Notes: generated by a model not told the origin, from the sequence alone. 33,173 nt of DNA from Syntrophales bacterium (GCA_030654195.1 JAURXV010000048.1:1-33173); one strand, 5' to 3'; shown: positions 7,773 to 16,709, numbered from the stretch's first letter. Translations and numbers: made by a program.

Positions 7773-8378
7773 ATGAGCGAGAAAAATAAAACGAAAAGAG
7801 ACATCATCCTGAAAGCGGCTATCAAGGTCTTCGCGGAGAAGGGTTATCATTCCAGCCGCACCATCGACATTTCCAATGAGGCGGGTGTCGCCTACGGTTC
7901 CCTCTATCATTACTTTCAAAGCAAGGACGACATCCTGCTGTCCATTTTCCGGGAGCGCTGGCAACTCCTCCTGAACAAGGTCGAAAAGATCCAGGAAACC
8001 CTGACGGAACCAGGCGAGAAGATCCTGACGATTATCGATTATATCTTCCGGAGCTACCAGAACAACCCGGCCATGATGAAGGTTCTTATCATGGATGTGC
8101 CCAGGCACGCGCAGTTTTATTCCCCCGAGAACTGGGTTTTATACAACGCCTTCTTCAAGGAACTGGAGAACATCTTCCGGGAGGGGCAGGAACGGGGCGT
8201 TTACGTGAAAAATGTCTCCCCGCTTATCGCCTCCTACGCCATCTACGGGGCCGTGGATACAACGATCCGCCAGTACGTATACAACCCCGAGTTCAACGAT
8301 AATGAGTTTCCACTGGAAAAGGCCAGGGAGCAGATCGTGCAAATCCTTAAAGAAGGGTTTTCCGAGAGGGCGGCGTAA
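7773..8378 (+). CDS. TetR-family transcriptional regulator, FadR-like
   Basis: A DNA-binding repressor of 201 aa. The N-terminal helix-turn-helix lies at about residues 28-50 (TIDISNEAGVAYGSLYHYF, a typical TetR recognition helix). The rest is an all-helical ligand domain, as in acyl-CoA-responsive TetR proteins. The ATG at 7773 follows AGGAG; a longer in-frame ORF from 7671 lacks homology upstream. It directly abuts the acyl-CoA dehydrogenase gene, so it is probably co-transcribed with its targets and relieved by an acyl-CoA. A matching operator is at 400-417. Confidence 0.87.
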   Translation: MSEKNKTKRDIILKAAIKVFAEKGYHSSRTIDISNEAGVAYGSLYHYFQSKDDILLSIFRERWQLLLNKVEKIQETLTEPGEKILTIIDYIFRSYQNNPAMMKVLIMDVPRHAQFYSPENWVLYNAFFKELENIFREGQERGVYVKNVSPLIASYAIYGAVDTTIRQYVYNPEFNDNEFPLEKAREQIVQILKEGFSERAA

Positions 8379-10181
8379 ATGGGACAGAATTTTTTTAAGC
8401 GGGATGACCGGGATATAAAGTTCGTTTTGAGGGAGCAACTGGGGATTGAGCGGCTCCTTGATTTTGACGTGTATGCGGGTTTCACCCTGGAGGATTTCGA
8501 CATGATCCTGGACCAGGCGCAGAAGATCGCCGCCAATGATATCGCCCCCACGTTTCAGGACGGCGACCGGCAAGGGTGCCGGTTCGATCAGGGGAAGGTC
8601 GCTGTCCCCGATTCGTTTCACCGTGCCTGGGATGTTTTTCGGGAAGGCGGCTGGTTTGCGCTGGCCATGAAGCCCGATTATGGTGGCCAGGGGCTGCCCC
8701 TGATCATCGCCGAGGCGGTCTCCGAGTTTTTTATGAGCGCAAACTTCGCCTTTGCCTGTTTTGCCGGGATGGGGCCGGGAAACGGTTCCATGATCGAGAG
8801 TTACGGTTCCCAGGCGCTCAAGGATCTCTTCTGCGCGAAGATGTACAACGGGACATGGTGCGGGAGCATGTGCCTGACGGAGACGGCAGTGGGTTCCGAT
8901 GCGCATATGGTGTCGACGAAGGCGCTCCCCGACGGCCCTTACTACAAGATCCAGGGAACGAAGATCTTCATCACCTCCGGGGAGCACGACCTGACGGAGA
9001 ACATTATCCACCTGGTTATCGCCCGGATCGAGGGGGCGCCGGCCGGCGCCAAGGGGGTTTCCCTGTTCGCCGTGCCGAAGATCTGGGTGAATGAGGACGG
9101 AAGCTTGGGGGAACCCAACGATGCGGTCTGCATCGGGATCGAGCACAAGATGGGGCTCAACGGTTCGGCGACCTGCGTCATGAATTTCGGTGAAAACGGT
9201 CAGTGCCGCGGCTATCTGGTCGGGGAAGCCGGCATGGGGCTGGCCTATATGTTCCAGATGGTCAACGGGGCCCGCATGGCCGTGGGCCTGGAATCGGTAG
9301 CCTTTGGGGCCAACATATACGCGAACGTCCTTTCGTACGCCAAGGAGCGGGTTCAGGGAACGCCGTTCGGAAAGGGCGGCGAGCGGGTGCGGATCGTGGA
9401 GCATGCGGATGTGCGCCGGATGCTGATGAATCTGAAATCTTTGACCGAAGGGATGCGGGCCCTGGTTTACAAAACGTATTTCATGGAGGACCTTGCGAAG
9501 AACAGCCTCGATGAGGGCGAGCGGAAGAAGGCGAAGGGTCGCCTGGAGCTTTTCACTCCGCTCGTGAAGGCGTACTGTTCGGACCGGATTTTCGAGATGG
9601 GCCGGGAAGGGATTCAGATCCTGGGCGGATACGGATTCACGAAAGAGTACCCGGTGGAGCAGTATGCGCGTGACTGCAAGATCTTTTCCATCTGGGACGG
9701 GACGAATTTTATCCAGTCGGCGGACTTGGTAGGCCGAAAGTTGAACATGGCCGGGGGCGCCGTCTTCCGGGACTGGGTAGCAGAGATTACGGCTTTTAGC
9801 CTGGACAATAAGACGGAAAAGGCGTTTGCCCGTGAGTTGGAGATTCTGGACGAGGCCTTGCAGACCGTGGCGGGGCTGGCCCTGGACTATGCGCGATATC
9901 TCGGCGAGGGGAAGCTCGATCTGATCCCGTTGACCTCAACACGGTTTCTGGACTGCGCAGCGGAGGTGGCCATTGCCCACCTGCTGCTCGAACAGGGGTT
10001 GATTGCCCTGGCAAAGCTTGATGATGGAACGTGCGATGCCGCCAAGCGGAATTTCTACCAGGGCAAGGTGGAAACGGTTCGGTATTACTGTCGTAATTTT
10101 CTCCCGCAGGTCTTCGGACGGGCACGGATTATCCGGATGGAAGACACGACGGCCACACAGATCCCGGAGTCATGCCTCTGA
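8379..10181 (+). CDS. Acyl-CoA dehydrogenase, long form with C-terminal extension
   Basis: A flavoprotein that introduces an alpha-beta double bond into an acyl-CoA, passing electrons to ETF. At 600 aa it belongs to the long class with an extra C-terminal helical domain. Family motifs are CLTETAVGSD (165-174, flavin-binding region), FITSGEHDL, and GGYGFTKEYPVEQYARD. In the usual catalytic Glu segment (W-E-G-T) it reads IWDGTNFIQS, with Asp at residue 440. That Glu-to-Asp change may alter the reaction or substrate: some cyclic-acyl-CoA dehydrogenases use an Asp base, though at a different site. The ATG at 8379 follows the tetR stop with no gap. No etfAB is present in the window. Confidence 0.92.
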   Translation: MGQNFFKRDDRDIKFVLREQLGIERLLDFDVYAGFTLEDFDMILDQAQKIAANDIAPTFQDGDRQGCRFDQGKVAVPDSFHRAWDVFREGGWFALAMKPDYGGQGLPLIIAEAVSEFFMSANFAFACFAGMGPGNGSMIESYGSQALKDLFCAKMYNGTWCGSMCLTETAVGSDAHMVSTKALPDGPYYKIQGTKIFITSGEHDLTENIIHLVIARIEGAPAGAKGVSLFAVPKIWVNEDGSLGEPNDAVCIGIEHKMGLNGSATCVMNFGENGQCRGYLVGEAGMGLAYMFQMVNGARMAVGLESVAFGANIYANVLSYAKERVQGTPFGKGGERVRIVEHADVRRMLMNLKSLTEGMRALVYKTYFMEDLAKNSLDEGERKKAKGRLELFTPLVKAYCSDRIFEMGREGIQILGGYGFTKEYPVEQYARDCKIFSIWDGTNFIQSADLVGRKLNMAGGAVFRDWVAEITAFSLDNKTEKAFARELEILDEALQTVAGLALDYARYLGEGKLDLIPLTSTRFLDCAAEVAIAHLLLEQGLIALAKLDDGTCDAAKRNFYQGKVETVRYYCRNFLPQVFGRARIIRMEDTTATQIPESCL

Positions 10182-10469
10182 TCAAGACGCTTAAAACAGA
10201 GGTGGAGGCCCAATCCGAAAAGATTCTCGGGGAAATGTCCTTCACGGAAAGCTGTACATTTACCGGGGTCCTCATTCTGAAGACGGAAGCGGGATGGCAG
10301 GGATTGATTTTGCATACGGGCGACAGCCTGCTCCCGGATCGGCTTCCGCGATCAGCGCATCATTCTCGGCGGAACCACGAGTTACCATGAGCGGAGTTTT
10401 CAGGAAGGACAGACGGCCGGCCATTACGAAGACCGTTATGCACCGTTCTTGAAGGCCGGGGTGGCGTAA
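10172..10469 (+). pseudogene. Possible small frameshifted gene after the acyl-CoA dehydrogenase
   Basis: A frame opens at the ATG at 10172, overlapping the previous gene by 10 bp, and encodes MPLIKTLKTEVEAQSEKILG onward. It stays protein-like to about 10330. Beyond that, the coding-looking sequence is in the next frame (GFRDQRIILGGTTSYHERS onward) and ends at TAA 10467-10469. Together they would make about 98 residues with one frameshift. I do not recognise the family. It could be a real short gene with a sequencing or genuine frameshift, or chance. Confidence 0.3.
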
Positions 10470-10496
10470 AATTGCATGCAAACAGGAGGTAAGAGA

Positions 10497-11636
10497 TTGT
10501 ACGATCAGTATTTCGACGAATCCCACGAACTGCTCCGCGCCAGCGTCCGCAAGTTCGTGGAACGGGAGATCAAGCCATACATTGATCATTGGGAAGAAGA
10601 GGGGACCTTTCCCCAGGAACTCTATAAGAAGGCAGGAGATGCAGGCTTCATCGGTCTGGGTTATCCAGAAGAATACGGGGGAACGCCCGGGGATATTTTC
10701 CATCAGGTGGCCTACACGGAAGAGATCATGCGCGGCGGGTCCGTAGGCCTGCCCTCGAGTTTAGGGTCCAGCGCCATTGCCGTGCCCCCGATCCTGGCCT
10801 TGGGGACGGAAGAACAGAAGCGCAAATATATTCCGCCCGTGCTTGCCGGGGATCAGATCGCCGTGCTCGGCGTGACGGAGCCCAGCGGCGGCTCCGATGT
10901 GGCGCATCTGCTGACGCGAGCTGTGCGGAAGGGCGATAAATTCATCGTCAACGGTTCAAAGATCTTCATCACCAGCGGGACCCGTGCGAATTATGTGACC
11001 ACGGCCGTGCGCACGGGAGGCGAGGGGCACAGCGGGATTAGCCTCCTCATTATCGAACGGGGAACGCCGGGCTTCACAGTTTCGAAGAAGTTGGAGAAAA
11101 TGGGCTGGTGGGCCTCCGATACGGCGGAGTTGTTCTTCGACGACTGCGAGGTGCCGGTGGAGAACCTGCTGGGGGAGGAAAACAAAGGCTTCTACGGCAT
11201 CATGCTCAACTTCCAGAAGGAACGCCTCTACCTGGCGGTCGAGGCCCATGCCGTGGCGGAGATGGCTCTGGAAGAGGCCATCCGCTATGCCAAGGAACGC
11301 GTCGCTTTCGGCAAGCCCCTCACAGGATTTCAGGTGACCCGTCACAAGCTGGCCGAGATGGCGACCCTGATCGAGGCCTCCAAACAGTTCAACTACCGGG
11401 TGGCGGCCAAGATCGGCGACGGAATCAACGCCTACAAGGACGTCTGTATGGCCAAGAACTTTGCCACAAAGGTCTGCGACCGGGTGGTCTATGATGCGGT
11501 TCAGGTTCATGGCGGGTATGGCTACTGCCGCGAATACCTCGTGGAGCGGCTTTACCGTGACTCACGTCTCTTCTCCATCGGCGGCGGGACATACGAGATC
11601 ATGAATGAAGTCATCAGTAAGCAGATGGGGTTGTAG
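10497..11636 (+). CDS. Acyl-CoA dehydrogenase, LCAD/IVD-like
   Basis: An FAD-dependent acyl-CoA dehydrogenase of 379 aa from a TTG start at 10497. TTG is preferred because AGGAGG (10484-10489) lies 7 nt upstream; the in-frame ATG at 10476 lies before that site. Motifs are LGVTEPSGGSD, FITSGTRANY and VHGGYGYCREYLVERLYRD. The C-terminal segment reads IGGGTYEI, without the MCAD-type Glu. Glu242 in QKERLYLAVEA aligns with the catalytic Glu of long-chain and isovaleryl-CoA dehydrogenases. The active base is thus in the alternative position, which fits long or branched substrates. It complements the 600-aa dehydrogenase upstream. Confidence 0.92.
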   Translation: MYDQYFDESHELLRASVRKFVEREIKPYIDHWEEEGTFPQELYKKAGDAGFIGLGYPEEYGGTPGDIFHQVAYTEEIMRGGSVGLPSSLGSSAIAVPPILALGTEEQKRKYIPPVLAGDQIAVLGVTEPSGGSDVAHLLTRAVRKGDKFIVNGSKIFITSGTRANYVTTAVRTGGEGHSGISLLIIERGTPGFTVSKKLEKMGWWASDTAELFFDDCEVPVENLLGEENKGFYGIMLNFQKERLYLAVEAHAVAEMALEEAIRYAKERVAFGKPLTGFQVTRHKLAEMATLIEASKQFNYRVAAKIGDGINAYKDVCMAKNFATKVCDRVVYDAVQVHGGYGYCREYLVERLYRDSRLFSIGGGTYEIMNEVISKQMGL

Positions 11637-11643
11637 GACGCGT

Positions 11644-12363
11644 ATGGACATCGATCTCCACATCCACACGAACCGTTATTCCGGCTGCAGCAATATCGAT
11701 CCGGTCGCGCTCATGAAAAGGGCGAAAGCCGTCGGTTTGGATGGAATTGCCCTGACGGAGCACGGCATCCGCTGGGCCGATGATCATATCGACCAGCTCC
11801 GCGAACAGAGCGGCGTCGACGATCTGCTGGTTATTCCCGGCCAGGAGGTGGCCTGTTACCGGCGACAGGGGCGGTTCCAGGGGGAATTCCTGGTCTTTGG
11901 TTTTCCCCGGAGTCTCGGTTCCAGCCGATCTGCAGAAGAGGTCATTTCCCTGGTTCACGCGGAGGGAGGGGTTGTCATCGCCGCCCACCCCTTCAAGAAA
12001 TTCCGCCATAACGACGGGTACTACGGGGCGGGAAAGCAGCTATATGATTTTAACGTCAACGGACTGGAAGTAGAACACCCCGATTATGATGACGGGGCCA
12101 GGCTTCTGGCGGGCGAGGCCATGACGACGATGAACATTGCCGGGACGGGCGCCAGCGATTCCCATGCCCTGAACACCGTGGGGATCTGCCGGACCGTCTT
12201 CACACAACCTGTCGACAGCGTCGAAACCCTGTGCGAGGAGATCCGGGCGGGACGTCTTATGGCTCTGAATCTCCTCGATAGCCGGGGTGTCCTGGCCAGG
12301 AAGTCGGGTGTGGGGGCATCCGCTGCCCACACGAAAACACCCTCCGCCGAGCGGATTCTTTGA
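11644..12363 (+). CDS. PHP-domain metal-dependent phosphoesterase
   Basis: A cytoplasmic PHP-fold hydrolase of 239 aa. Metal-ligand motifs are HIHT (H6, H8), TEHG (H40), PGQEV (E68), AAHPF (H115) and GASDSH (D172, H174), so the active site is complete. Its substrate (a nucleotide, phosphosugar or other phosphoester) cannot be told, and its place inside a beta-oxidation operon is unexplained. It starts 7 bp after the dehydrogenase stop. After its TGA, another frame continues with protein-like sequence (HCPAGEFAYLYREELRRNEQ) to about 12480, so the C-terminus may be frameshifted. Confidence 0.8.
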   Translation: MDIDLHIHTNRYSGCSNIDPVALMKRAKAVGLDGIALTEHGIRWADDHIDQLREQSGVDDLLVIPGQEVACYRRQGRFQGEFLVFGFPRSLGSSRSAEEVISLVHAEGGVVIAAHPFKKFRHNDGYYGAGKQLYDFNVNGLEVEHPDYDDGARLLAGEAMTTMNIAGTGASDSHALNTVGICRTVFTQPVDSVETLCEEIRAGRLMALNLLDSRGVLARKSGVGASAAHTKTPSAERIL

Positions 12364-12491
12364 GCACTGCCCCGCCGGCGAATTTGCGTATCTGTACCGA
12401 GAGGAATTGCGACGGAACGAGCAGGGCATTTTCGCCGGGGTCAGGCGCCATGTTCATATCAATGACGATGAAAGAAGAGGAGGTTTGAAAA

Positions 12492-13382
12492 GTGGAAGTC
12501 AAAAACATTACCGTATTGGGAGCGGGTACAATGGGGCACGGGATCGCGCAGGCGGCGATCGCCGCCGGATTTAACGTGGTGCTGTATGACGTGACCCAGG
12601 AATTCGTGGATAAGGGTGTTGCCCGGATCCGCAAGAGCTTCGCCAAGCGCGTGGAAAAGGGCAAACTGACACAGGAACAGGTTGACGCCACCATGGCCCT
12701 GCTGAAAACGGCGACGGACTTGAAGGAGGCGGCCAAGGACGCCGACTTCGTCATCGAGGCTGTTCCGGAAGACATCGAACTCAAGAAAAAGATTTTCGCC
12801 GAATTGGACAAGGTCTGCAAGGCGGAAGCGATCCTGGCGTCCAACACCTCAGTGCTGCCGGTAACGGCCATCGCCGGTGCGACGGAACGCAAGGACAAGG
12901 TCGTGGGAACCCATTTCTTCAACCCTGCAGCCGTGATGAAGCTCGTCGAAGTGGTCATGCCCATCGGTGTGGCTCCGGAGACCATCGAGATCGCCTTCGC
13001 CGTCTGCAAAAAGATGGGCAAGGTTCCCGTGAAGACCAAGGATACCCCCGGGTTCATCGTCAACCGCCTGCTGGGTCCCCTGTATATGGATGCAGCCCAG
13101 ATGGTCCTGGAAGGGACGGCCACGGCGGAGGATATCGATACTGCCATGAAACTCGGCGCCGGCCATCCCATGGGACCCTGCGAACTGGCGGACTTCGGCG
13201 GTTTCGATGTGATCCAGATGGCCCAGGACGCCGTGTTTGCCTATACCCACAGCGAGTCCAGCAAACTCAACATCCTGTACCGGAAAATGCTCGAGGCCGG
13301 CCGTCTGGGCGTGAAGAACGGCAAGGGGTTCTATGACTATCTTCCCGACGGGACGAAGAAACCTTTTAAGATCTTCGGTTAA
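12492..13382 (+). CDS. 3-hydroxyacyl-CoA dehydrogenase (first copy)
   Basis: Oxidises (S)-3-hydroxyacyl-CoA to 3-ketoacyl-CoA with NAD+. It has 296 aa from a GTG start with GAGGAGG 8 nt upstream. The NAD-binding motif GAGTMG is at 10-15. The catalytic His141 lies in GTHFFNPAAVMKLVEVV, and the C-terminal domain contains DTPGFIVNRLLGPLY. Length matches stand-alone Hbd/PaaH-type enzymes rather than the FadB fusion. Enoyl-CoA hydratase and thiolase follow directly. A second copy is at 27515. Confidence 0.93.
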   Translation: MEVKNITVLGAGTMGHGIAQAAIAAGFNVVLYDVTQEFVDKGVARIRKSFAKRVEKGKLTQEQVDATMALLKTATDLKEAAKDADFVIEAVPEDIELKKKIFAELDKVCKAEAILASNTSVLPVTAIAGATERKDKVVGTHFFNPAAVMKLVEVVMPIGVAPETIEIAFAVCKKMGKVPVKTKDTPGFIVNRLLGPLYMDAAQMVLEGTATAEDIDTAMKLGAGHPMGPCELADFGGFDVIQMAQDAVFAYTHSESSKLNILYRKMLEAGRLGVKNGKGFYDYLPDGTKKPFKIFG

Positions 13383-13428
13383 AAAAAGGGAAATGAAACT
13401 CGTAATTTTGTGAAGGAGAGAAGATTCA

Positions 13429-14214
13429 ATGGACTATCAGGACATCAAGTTAACCAAAGAAGGAGCCGTGGCGACCATCACCATTGACCGCCCGGAGGTG
13501 CTGAATGCGATCCGTGACAACACGATGTTTGAGATCCAGGATGCCTTGGACGACATCGCAAAGGACGACTCCATCCGCGTGGTGGTCCTCACCGGTGCGG
13601 GCGACAAGGCGTTTGTGGCCGGGGGAGACATCTCCATCATGGCCAAGGGCGCCGGGTACCTGGATGTGATCCACGGCCTTCCCGCCGGCCAGCAGATCAC
13701 CTGGAACATGGAACATTTCCGCAAACCGATCGTGGCAAGGATTAACGGCGTGGCCTTAGGCGGCGGGACGGAACTGGCCCTTGCCTGCGATATCCGGGTA
13801 GCGGCGGATACAGCCATCATGGGCGTACCGGAGATCAACTTGGGGATTATCCCCGGTTACGGCGGAACCCAGCGTCTTCCCCGCATCGTCGGAGTAGGGA
13901 TGGCCAAGAGACTCGTCCTTACGGGCGAGCATATCGATGCCCAAGAGGCCTACCGGATCGGTCTGGTCGACATGCTGGTTCCCAAGGCGGAACTCGACGA
14001 TGCCATGGCGAAACTCTGCAAGCGCCTGGCTTCCAAGAGCCCCATCGCCTTGGCCATGGGCAAGGAAGCCATCAATATGGGCATCCAGGCGGATCTCCGC
14101 ACGGGTCTTTCCATCGAGGCGCGCTGTTTCTGCATGTGCTTCGGGTCGGAGGACCGGGTGGAAGGGATGAACGCTTTCCTGGAGAAGCGGAAGCCCGAGT
14201 TCAAAGGACGCTAA
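13429..14214 (+). CDS. Enoyl-CoA hydratase (crotonase family)
   Basis: Adds water to a 2-enoyl-CoA. It has 261 aa, the normal length. Both catalytic glutamates are present: E115 in GGGTELALACD and E135 in GVPEINLGIIPGYGGTQRL, 20 residues apart as in rat enoyl-CoA hydratase (E144/E164). The oxyanion-hole segment FVAGGDI is also visible. AAGGAG lies 10 nt upstream of the ATG. It is the only crotonase in the window, so it must serve both sets of dehydrogenases if they act here. Confidence 0.93.
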   Translation: MDYQDIKLTKEGAVATITIDRPEVLNAIRDNTMFEIQDALDDIAKDDSIRVVVLTGAGDKAFVAGGDISIMAKGAGYLDVIHGLPAGQQITWNMEHFRKPIVARINGVALGGGTELALACDIRVAADTAIMGVPEINLGIIPGYGGTQRLPRIVGVGMAKRLVLTGEHIDAQEAYRIGLVDMLVPKAELDDAMAKLCKRLASKSPIALAMGKEAINMGIQADLRTGLSIEARCFCMCFGSEDRVEGMNAFLEKRKPEFKGR

Positions 14215-14239
14215 AACAAATCGAGGTTGAGGTAATCAT

Positions 14240-15424
14240 ATGAAAGAAGTTTATATCGTAGATGGCGTCCGGACGCCGATTGGAAGGATGGGCGGCGCCC
14301 TTTCCGGGTTCCGCCCCGAGGAACTGGCCGCCTTTGCCCTCAAAGGACTCATCGAAAAAACGAAGATCGACCCGGCCATTGTGGAGGATGTCTTGATCGG
14401 CCATGCCTGCACGAACAATGCCGCCGTCAATATCGGCCGCTGGGCGGTTCTCAAGGCCGGATTTCCCGTATCCGTAACGGCCCAGACGGTGGAGCGGCAG
14501 TGCGGATCCTCCCTGCAGACGTTGAACTCCGCCGCCATGGCCATCATGGCCGGCTTCGGCGATGTCTATATTGCCGGCGGGTGCGAGAGTTGGAGCAATG
14601 CGCCGTATCTGATGGAACGTCAGAAGGTTCCCTTTTCGCTTGCGCCCAATGCCTTCATCGGGCGTGAAGTCGGCCCGACGCCGGAGACGAATGCCCCGAT
14701 GGGAATCGTCGCCGAGATCCTGGCCGAGGAGTGGGGTGTCTCCCGGGAAGAACAGGATGCCTTTGGCCTGAGGAGCCAGACCCTGGCCATCAAGGCCATC
14801 GAGGCGGGGTATTTTAAGGACGAAATCGTACCCGTCACGATCCCGCAGCGGAAGGGGGATCCCATTATTTTCGACCGGGATGAACATCCCCGGGAGACGA
14901 CGATGGAAAAGCTGGCGGCGCTCAAACCCGTCTTCAAGAAGGGGGGGACGGTAACCGCCGGAAGTTCATCGGGCATGAATGACGGGGGTGTGGCGATCCT
15001 CCTCATGGCCAAAGAAAGGTGCGAGTCCTTGGGGCTGAAACCGCTGGGCCGTTTTGTCACCTGCGCCCTGGCGGGCGTTGAGCCGAAATACATGGGCATC
15101 GGTCCGGCGTATGCCATTCCCAAGGCCCTGGAGCGGGCCGGCCTGAAACTGGCAGACATGGATGTTGTGGAGTGTAATGAAGCTTTTGCTTCTCAGACCC
15201 TCGCCGTGATGAATGAACTCCGAAAGAACGGCCATGCGGTCGATCCGGAGAAGTGGAACCCGTACGGCGGCGCCATCGCCTTCGGCCACCCCAACGGGAT
15301 GAGCGGCGGTCGGTTGAGCCTGGCGGTTCTTAAGTACCTTCACCGGACCGGAGGGCGGTACGGCCTGGCGACCCTGTGCATCGGTGGCGGGCAGGGGATC
15401 GCCACAATTTTTGAACGGTTTTAA
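14240..15424 (+). CDS. Acetyl-CoA acyltransferase (canonical thiolase, first copy)
   Basis: Thiolytic cleavage of 3-ketoacyl-CoA. It has 394 aa with a full catalytic set: nucleophile C88 in ERQCGSS, ECNEAFASQ in the Asn loop, H350 in FGHPNGMSG, and C380 in LCIGGGQG. It closes the beta-oxidation gene run that starts at tetR. Its intact active site contrasts with the thiolase-fold proteins encoded just downstream. Confidence 0.94.
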   Translation: MKEVYIVDGVRTPIGRMGGALSGFRPEELAAFALKGLIEKTKIDPAIVEDVLIGHACTNNAAVNIGRWAVLKAGFPVSVTAQTVERQCGSSLQTLNSAAMAIMAGFGDVYIAGGCESWSNAPYLMERQKVPFSLAPNAFIGREVGPTPETNAPMGIVAEILAEEWGVSREEQDAFGLRSQTLAIKAIEAGYFKDEIVPVTIPQRKGDPIIFDRDEHPRETTMEKLAALKPVFKKGGTVTAGSSSGMNDGGVAILLMAKERCESLGLKPLGRFVTCALAGVEPKYMGIGPAYAIPKALERAGLKLADMDVVECNEAFASQTLAVMNELRKNGHAVDPEKWNPYGGAIAFGHPNGMSGGRLSLAVLKYLHRTGGRYGLATLCIGGGQGIATIFERF

Positions 15425-15557
15425 CGCACCGGGCGTCGCTCGTCTCTAGCGGGAACGATCCTTCCCGCCATGACGGGGCCCGGGTTGGCGCTCCATTCTG
15501 CGCCCCGGGTGAGATGGATCATGCAGACGATCGACGGCGCCGGGCAAGGAGGATTAT
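15425..15557. other. Hairpin-rich intergenic region before the first thiolase-like module
   Basis: No gene. Stem 1 is GCGGGAA (15449-15455) with TTCCCGC (15462-15468), 7 bp with a 6-nt loop. Stem 2 is GGCGC (15487-15491) with GCGCC (15500-15504), flanked by CCCGGG on both sides. No T-tract follows, so termination or mRNA processing here is only possible. The ribosome binding site AAGGAGG for the next gene is at the right end. Confidence 0.45.
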
Positions 15558-16709
15558 ATGGCAGATCGGGTAGCAATCGTGGGCATTGCCCAGACAAAAT
15601 TTGCCCCCAAGCGTGTGGATGTCAGTTGTGGCGAGATGGCCTATGAGGTCATTGAGGAGGTCTTGCGCCAGACGGGGCTGGAAATGAAAAAGGATATCGA
15701 CAACGCCATCAGTTGTTCCCATGACATCTGGGACGGCCAGACCATCTCCAATATCGGGATTACCGACGTCATCGGCGGGCATCTGCGAAGCGAGGAGAAA
15801 ATGGCCCTGGACGGCTCGACGGCCGTCTATTACGGAACCATCGGGATTCTATCCGGAGAATTCGACTGTACACTGCTGATGGCCCACACGAAGATGTCCC
15901 AGACGAACCGCAACATTGTGAACAACGACGCCTTCGATCCTATTTACACGCGTCTTTTGGGGTTTGACTACACCTCGGCGGCGGCCCTCCAGGTTCGGCG
16001 CTACATGTACAAGTACGGCATTACGCCCGAGCAGATCGCCCGGGTGGTGGTGAAGAACCTGGGAAATGCAAAACTGAACCCCGTCGCCCATCAGTCCGGG
16101 AATTTGACGGTCGCCGAAGTTTTGAGCAGTCCGCTCGTGGCTTCGCCCCTGCGTAAACTGGACATCGCCCCGGATACGGACGGCGCCGTGGCCATGATTC
16201 TGGCCTCAGAGAAGCGGGCACGCAAAATCACGAAAAACCCCGTGTGGATCAGGGGAATCGGAGCCTGTTACGATGCACATTACCTGGGCGACCGGGATCT
16301 GGCCGATGTTTTTGCCCTTCAGAAAGCCGCCGGGCAGGCCTACCGGATGGCCGGGATCAAAAACCCCCGCCGGCAGATCGATGTGGCGGAGGTTGGCGAT
16401 GACTTTTCCTACCAGGAACTCCTCTGGATGGAGGGCCTGGGTCTGTGCGAACGCGGAGGAGCCGCGAAAATGTTGGAAGCGGGCGCCACGGAGATCAAGG
16501 GCAGGCTCCCCGTCAATCCCTCCGGCGGGCTCTTGGGCGGTGTGCCCATCAATGTGTACGGCCTCAACCGTGTGGCCGAGGCGGCCCTGCAGGTGATGGG
16601 TCAGGCGGGTGACCACCAAGTCAAAAAAGACGTGAAGATTGCCGTGGCCCAGGGGCATAGCGGTTTCTGCGGACAGCACCAGTGCGTCGTTGTCCTCGGA
16701 AAAGAGTAG
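15558..16709 (+). CDS. Divergent thiolase-like protein, type 1, module A
   Basis: A thiolase-superfamily protein of 383 aa, of the SCP2-thiolase/lipid-transfer type that pairs with DUF35 proteins. The fold is recognised from the N-terminal RVAIVGIAQTKFAPK and from NPSGGLLGG near the C-terminus. The nucleophile segment reads EEKMALDGSTAV with no Cys. The GHP motif is GVP, with Val329 in place of the catalytic His. A C-terminal CGQHQC (C371, C376) is shared with its paralogue at 22251 as CGQSHC. It is followed by a type 2 partner and two DUF35 proteins, so it is probably one subunit of a heteromeric complex. Candidate reactions are retro-aldol cleavage, as in the Ltp2-ChsH2 steroid side-chain enzymes, or thiolysis, as in BbsAB; neither is proven by the residues. 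Confidence 0.82.
   Translation: MADRVAIVGIAQTKFAPKRVDVSCGEMAYEVIEEVLRQTGLEMKKDIDNAISCSHDIWDGQTISNIGITDVIGGHLRSEEKMALDGSTAVYYGTIGILSGEFDCTLLMAHTKMSQTNRNIVNNDAFDPIYTRLLGFDYTSAAALQVRRYMYKYGITPEQIARVVVKNLGNAKLNPVAHQSGNLTVAEVLSSPLVASPLRKLDIAPDTDGAVAMILASEKRARKITKNPVWIRGIGACYDAHYLGDRDLADVFALQKAAGQAYRMAGIKNPRRQIDVAEVGDDFSYQELLWMEGLGLCERGGAAKMLEAGATEIKGRLPVNPSGGLLGGVPINVYGLNRVAEAALQVMGQAGDHQVKKDVKIAVAQGHSGFCGQHQCVVVLGKE

Noticed and set aside
8139-9404. A 421-codon open frame on the - strand
   Set aside because: It lies opposite tetR and the first acyl-CoA dehydrogenase, both with firm motif evidence. Its low-complexity His, Arg and Gly content is typical of a shadow frame.
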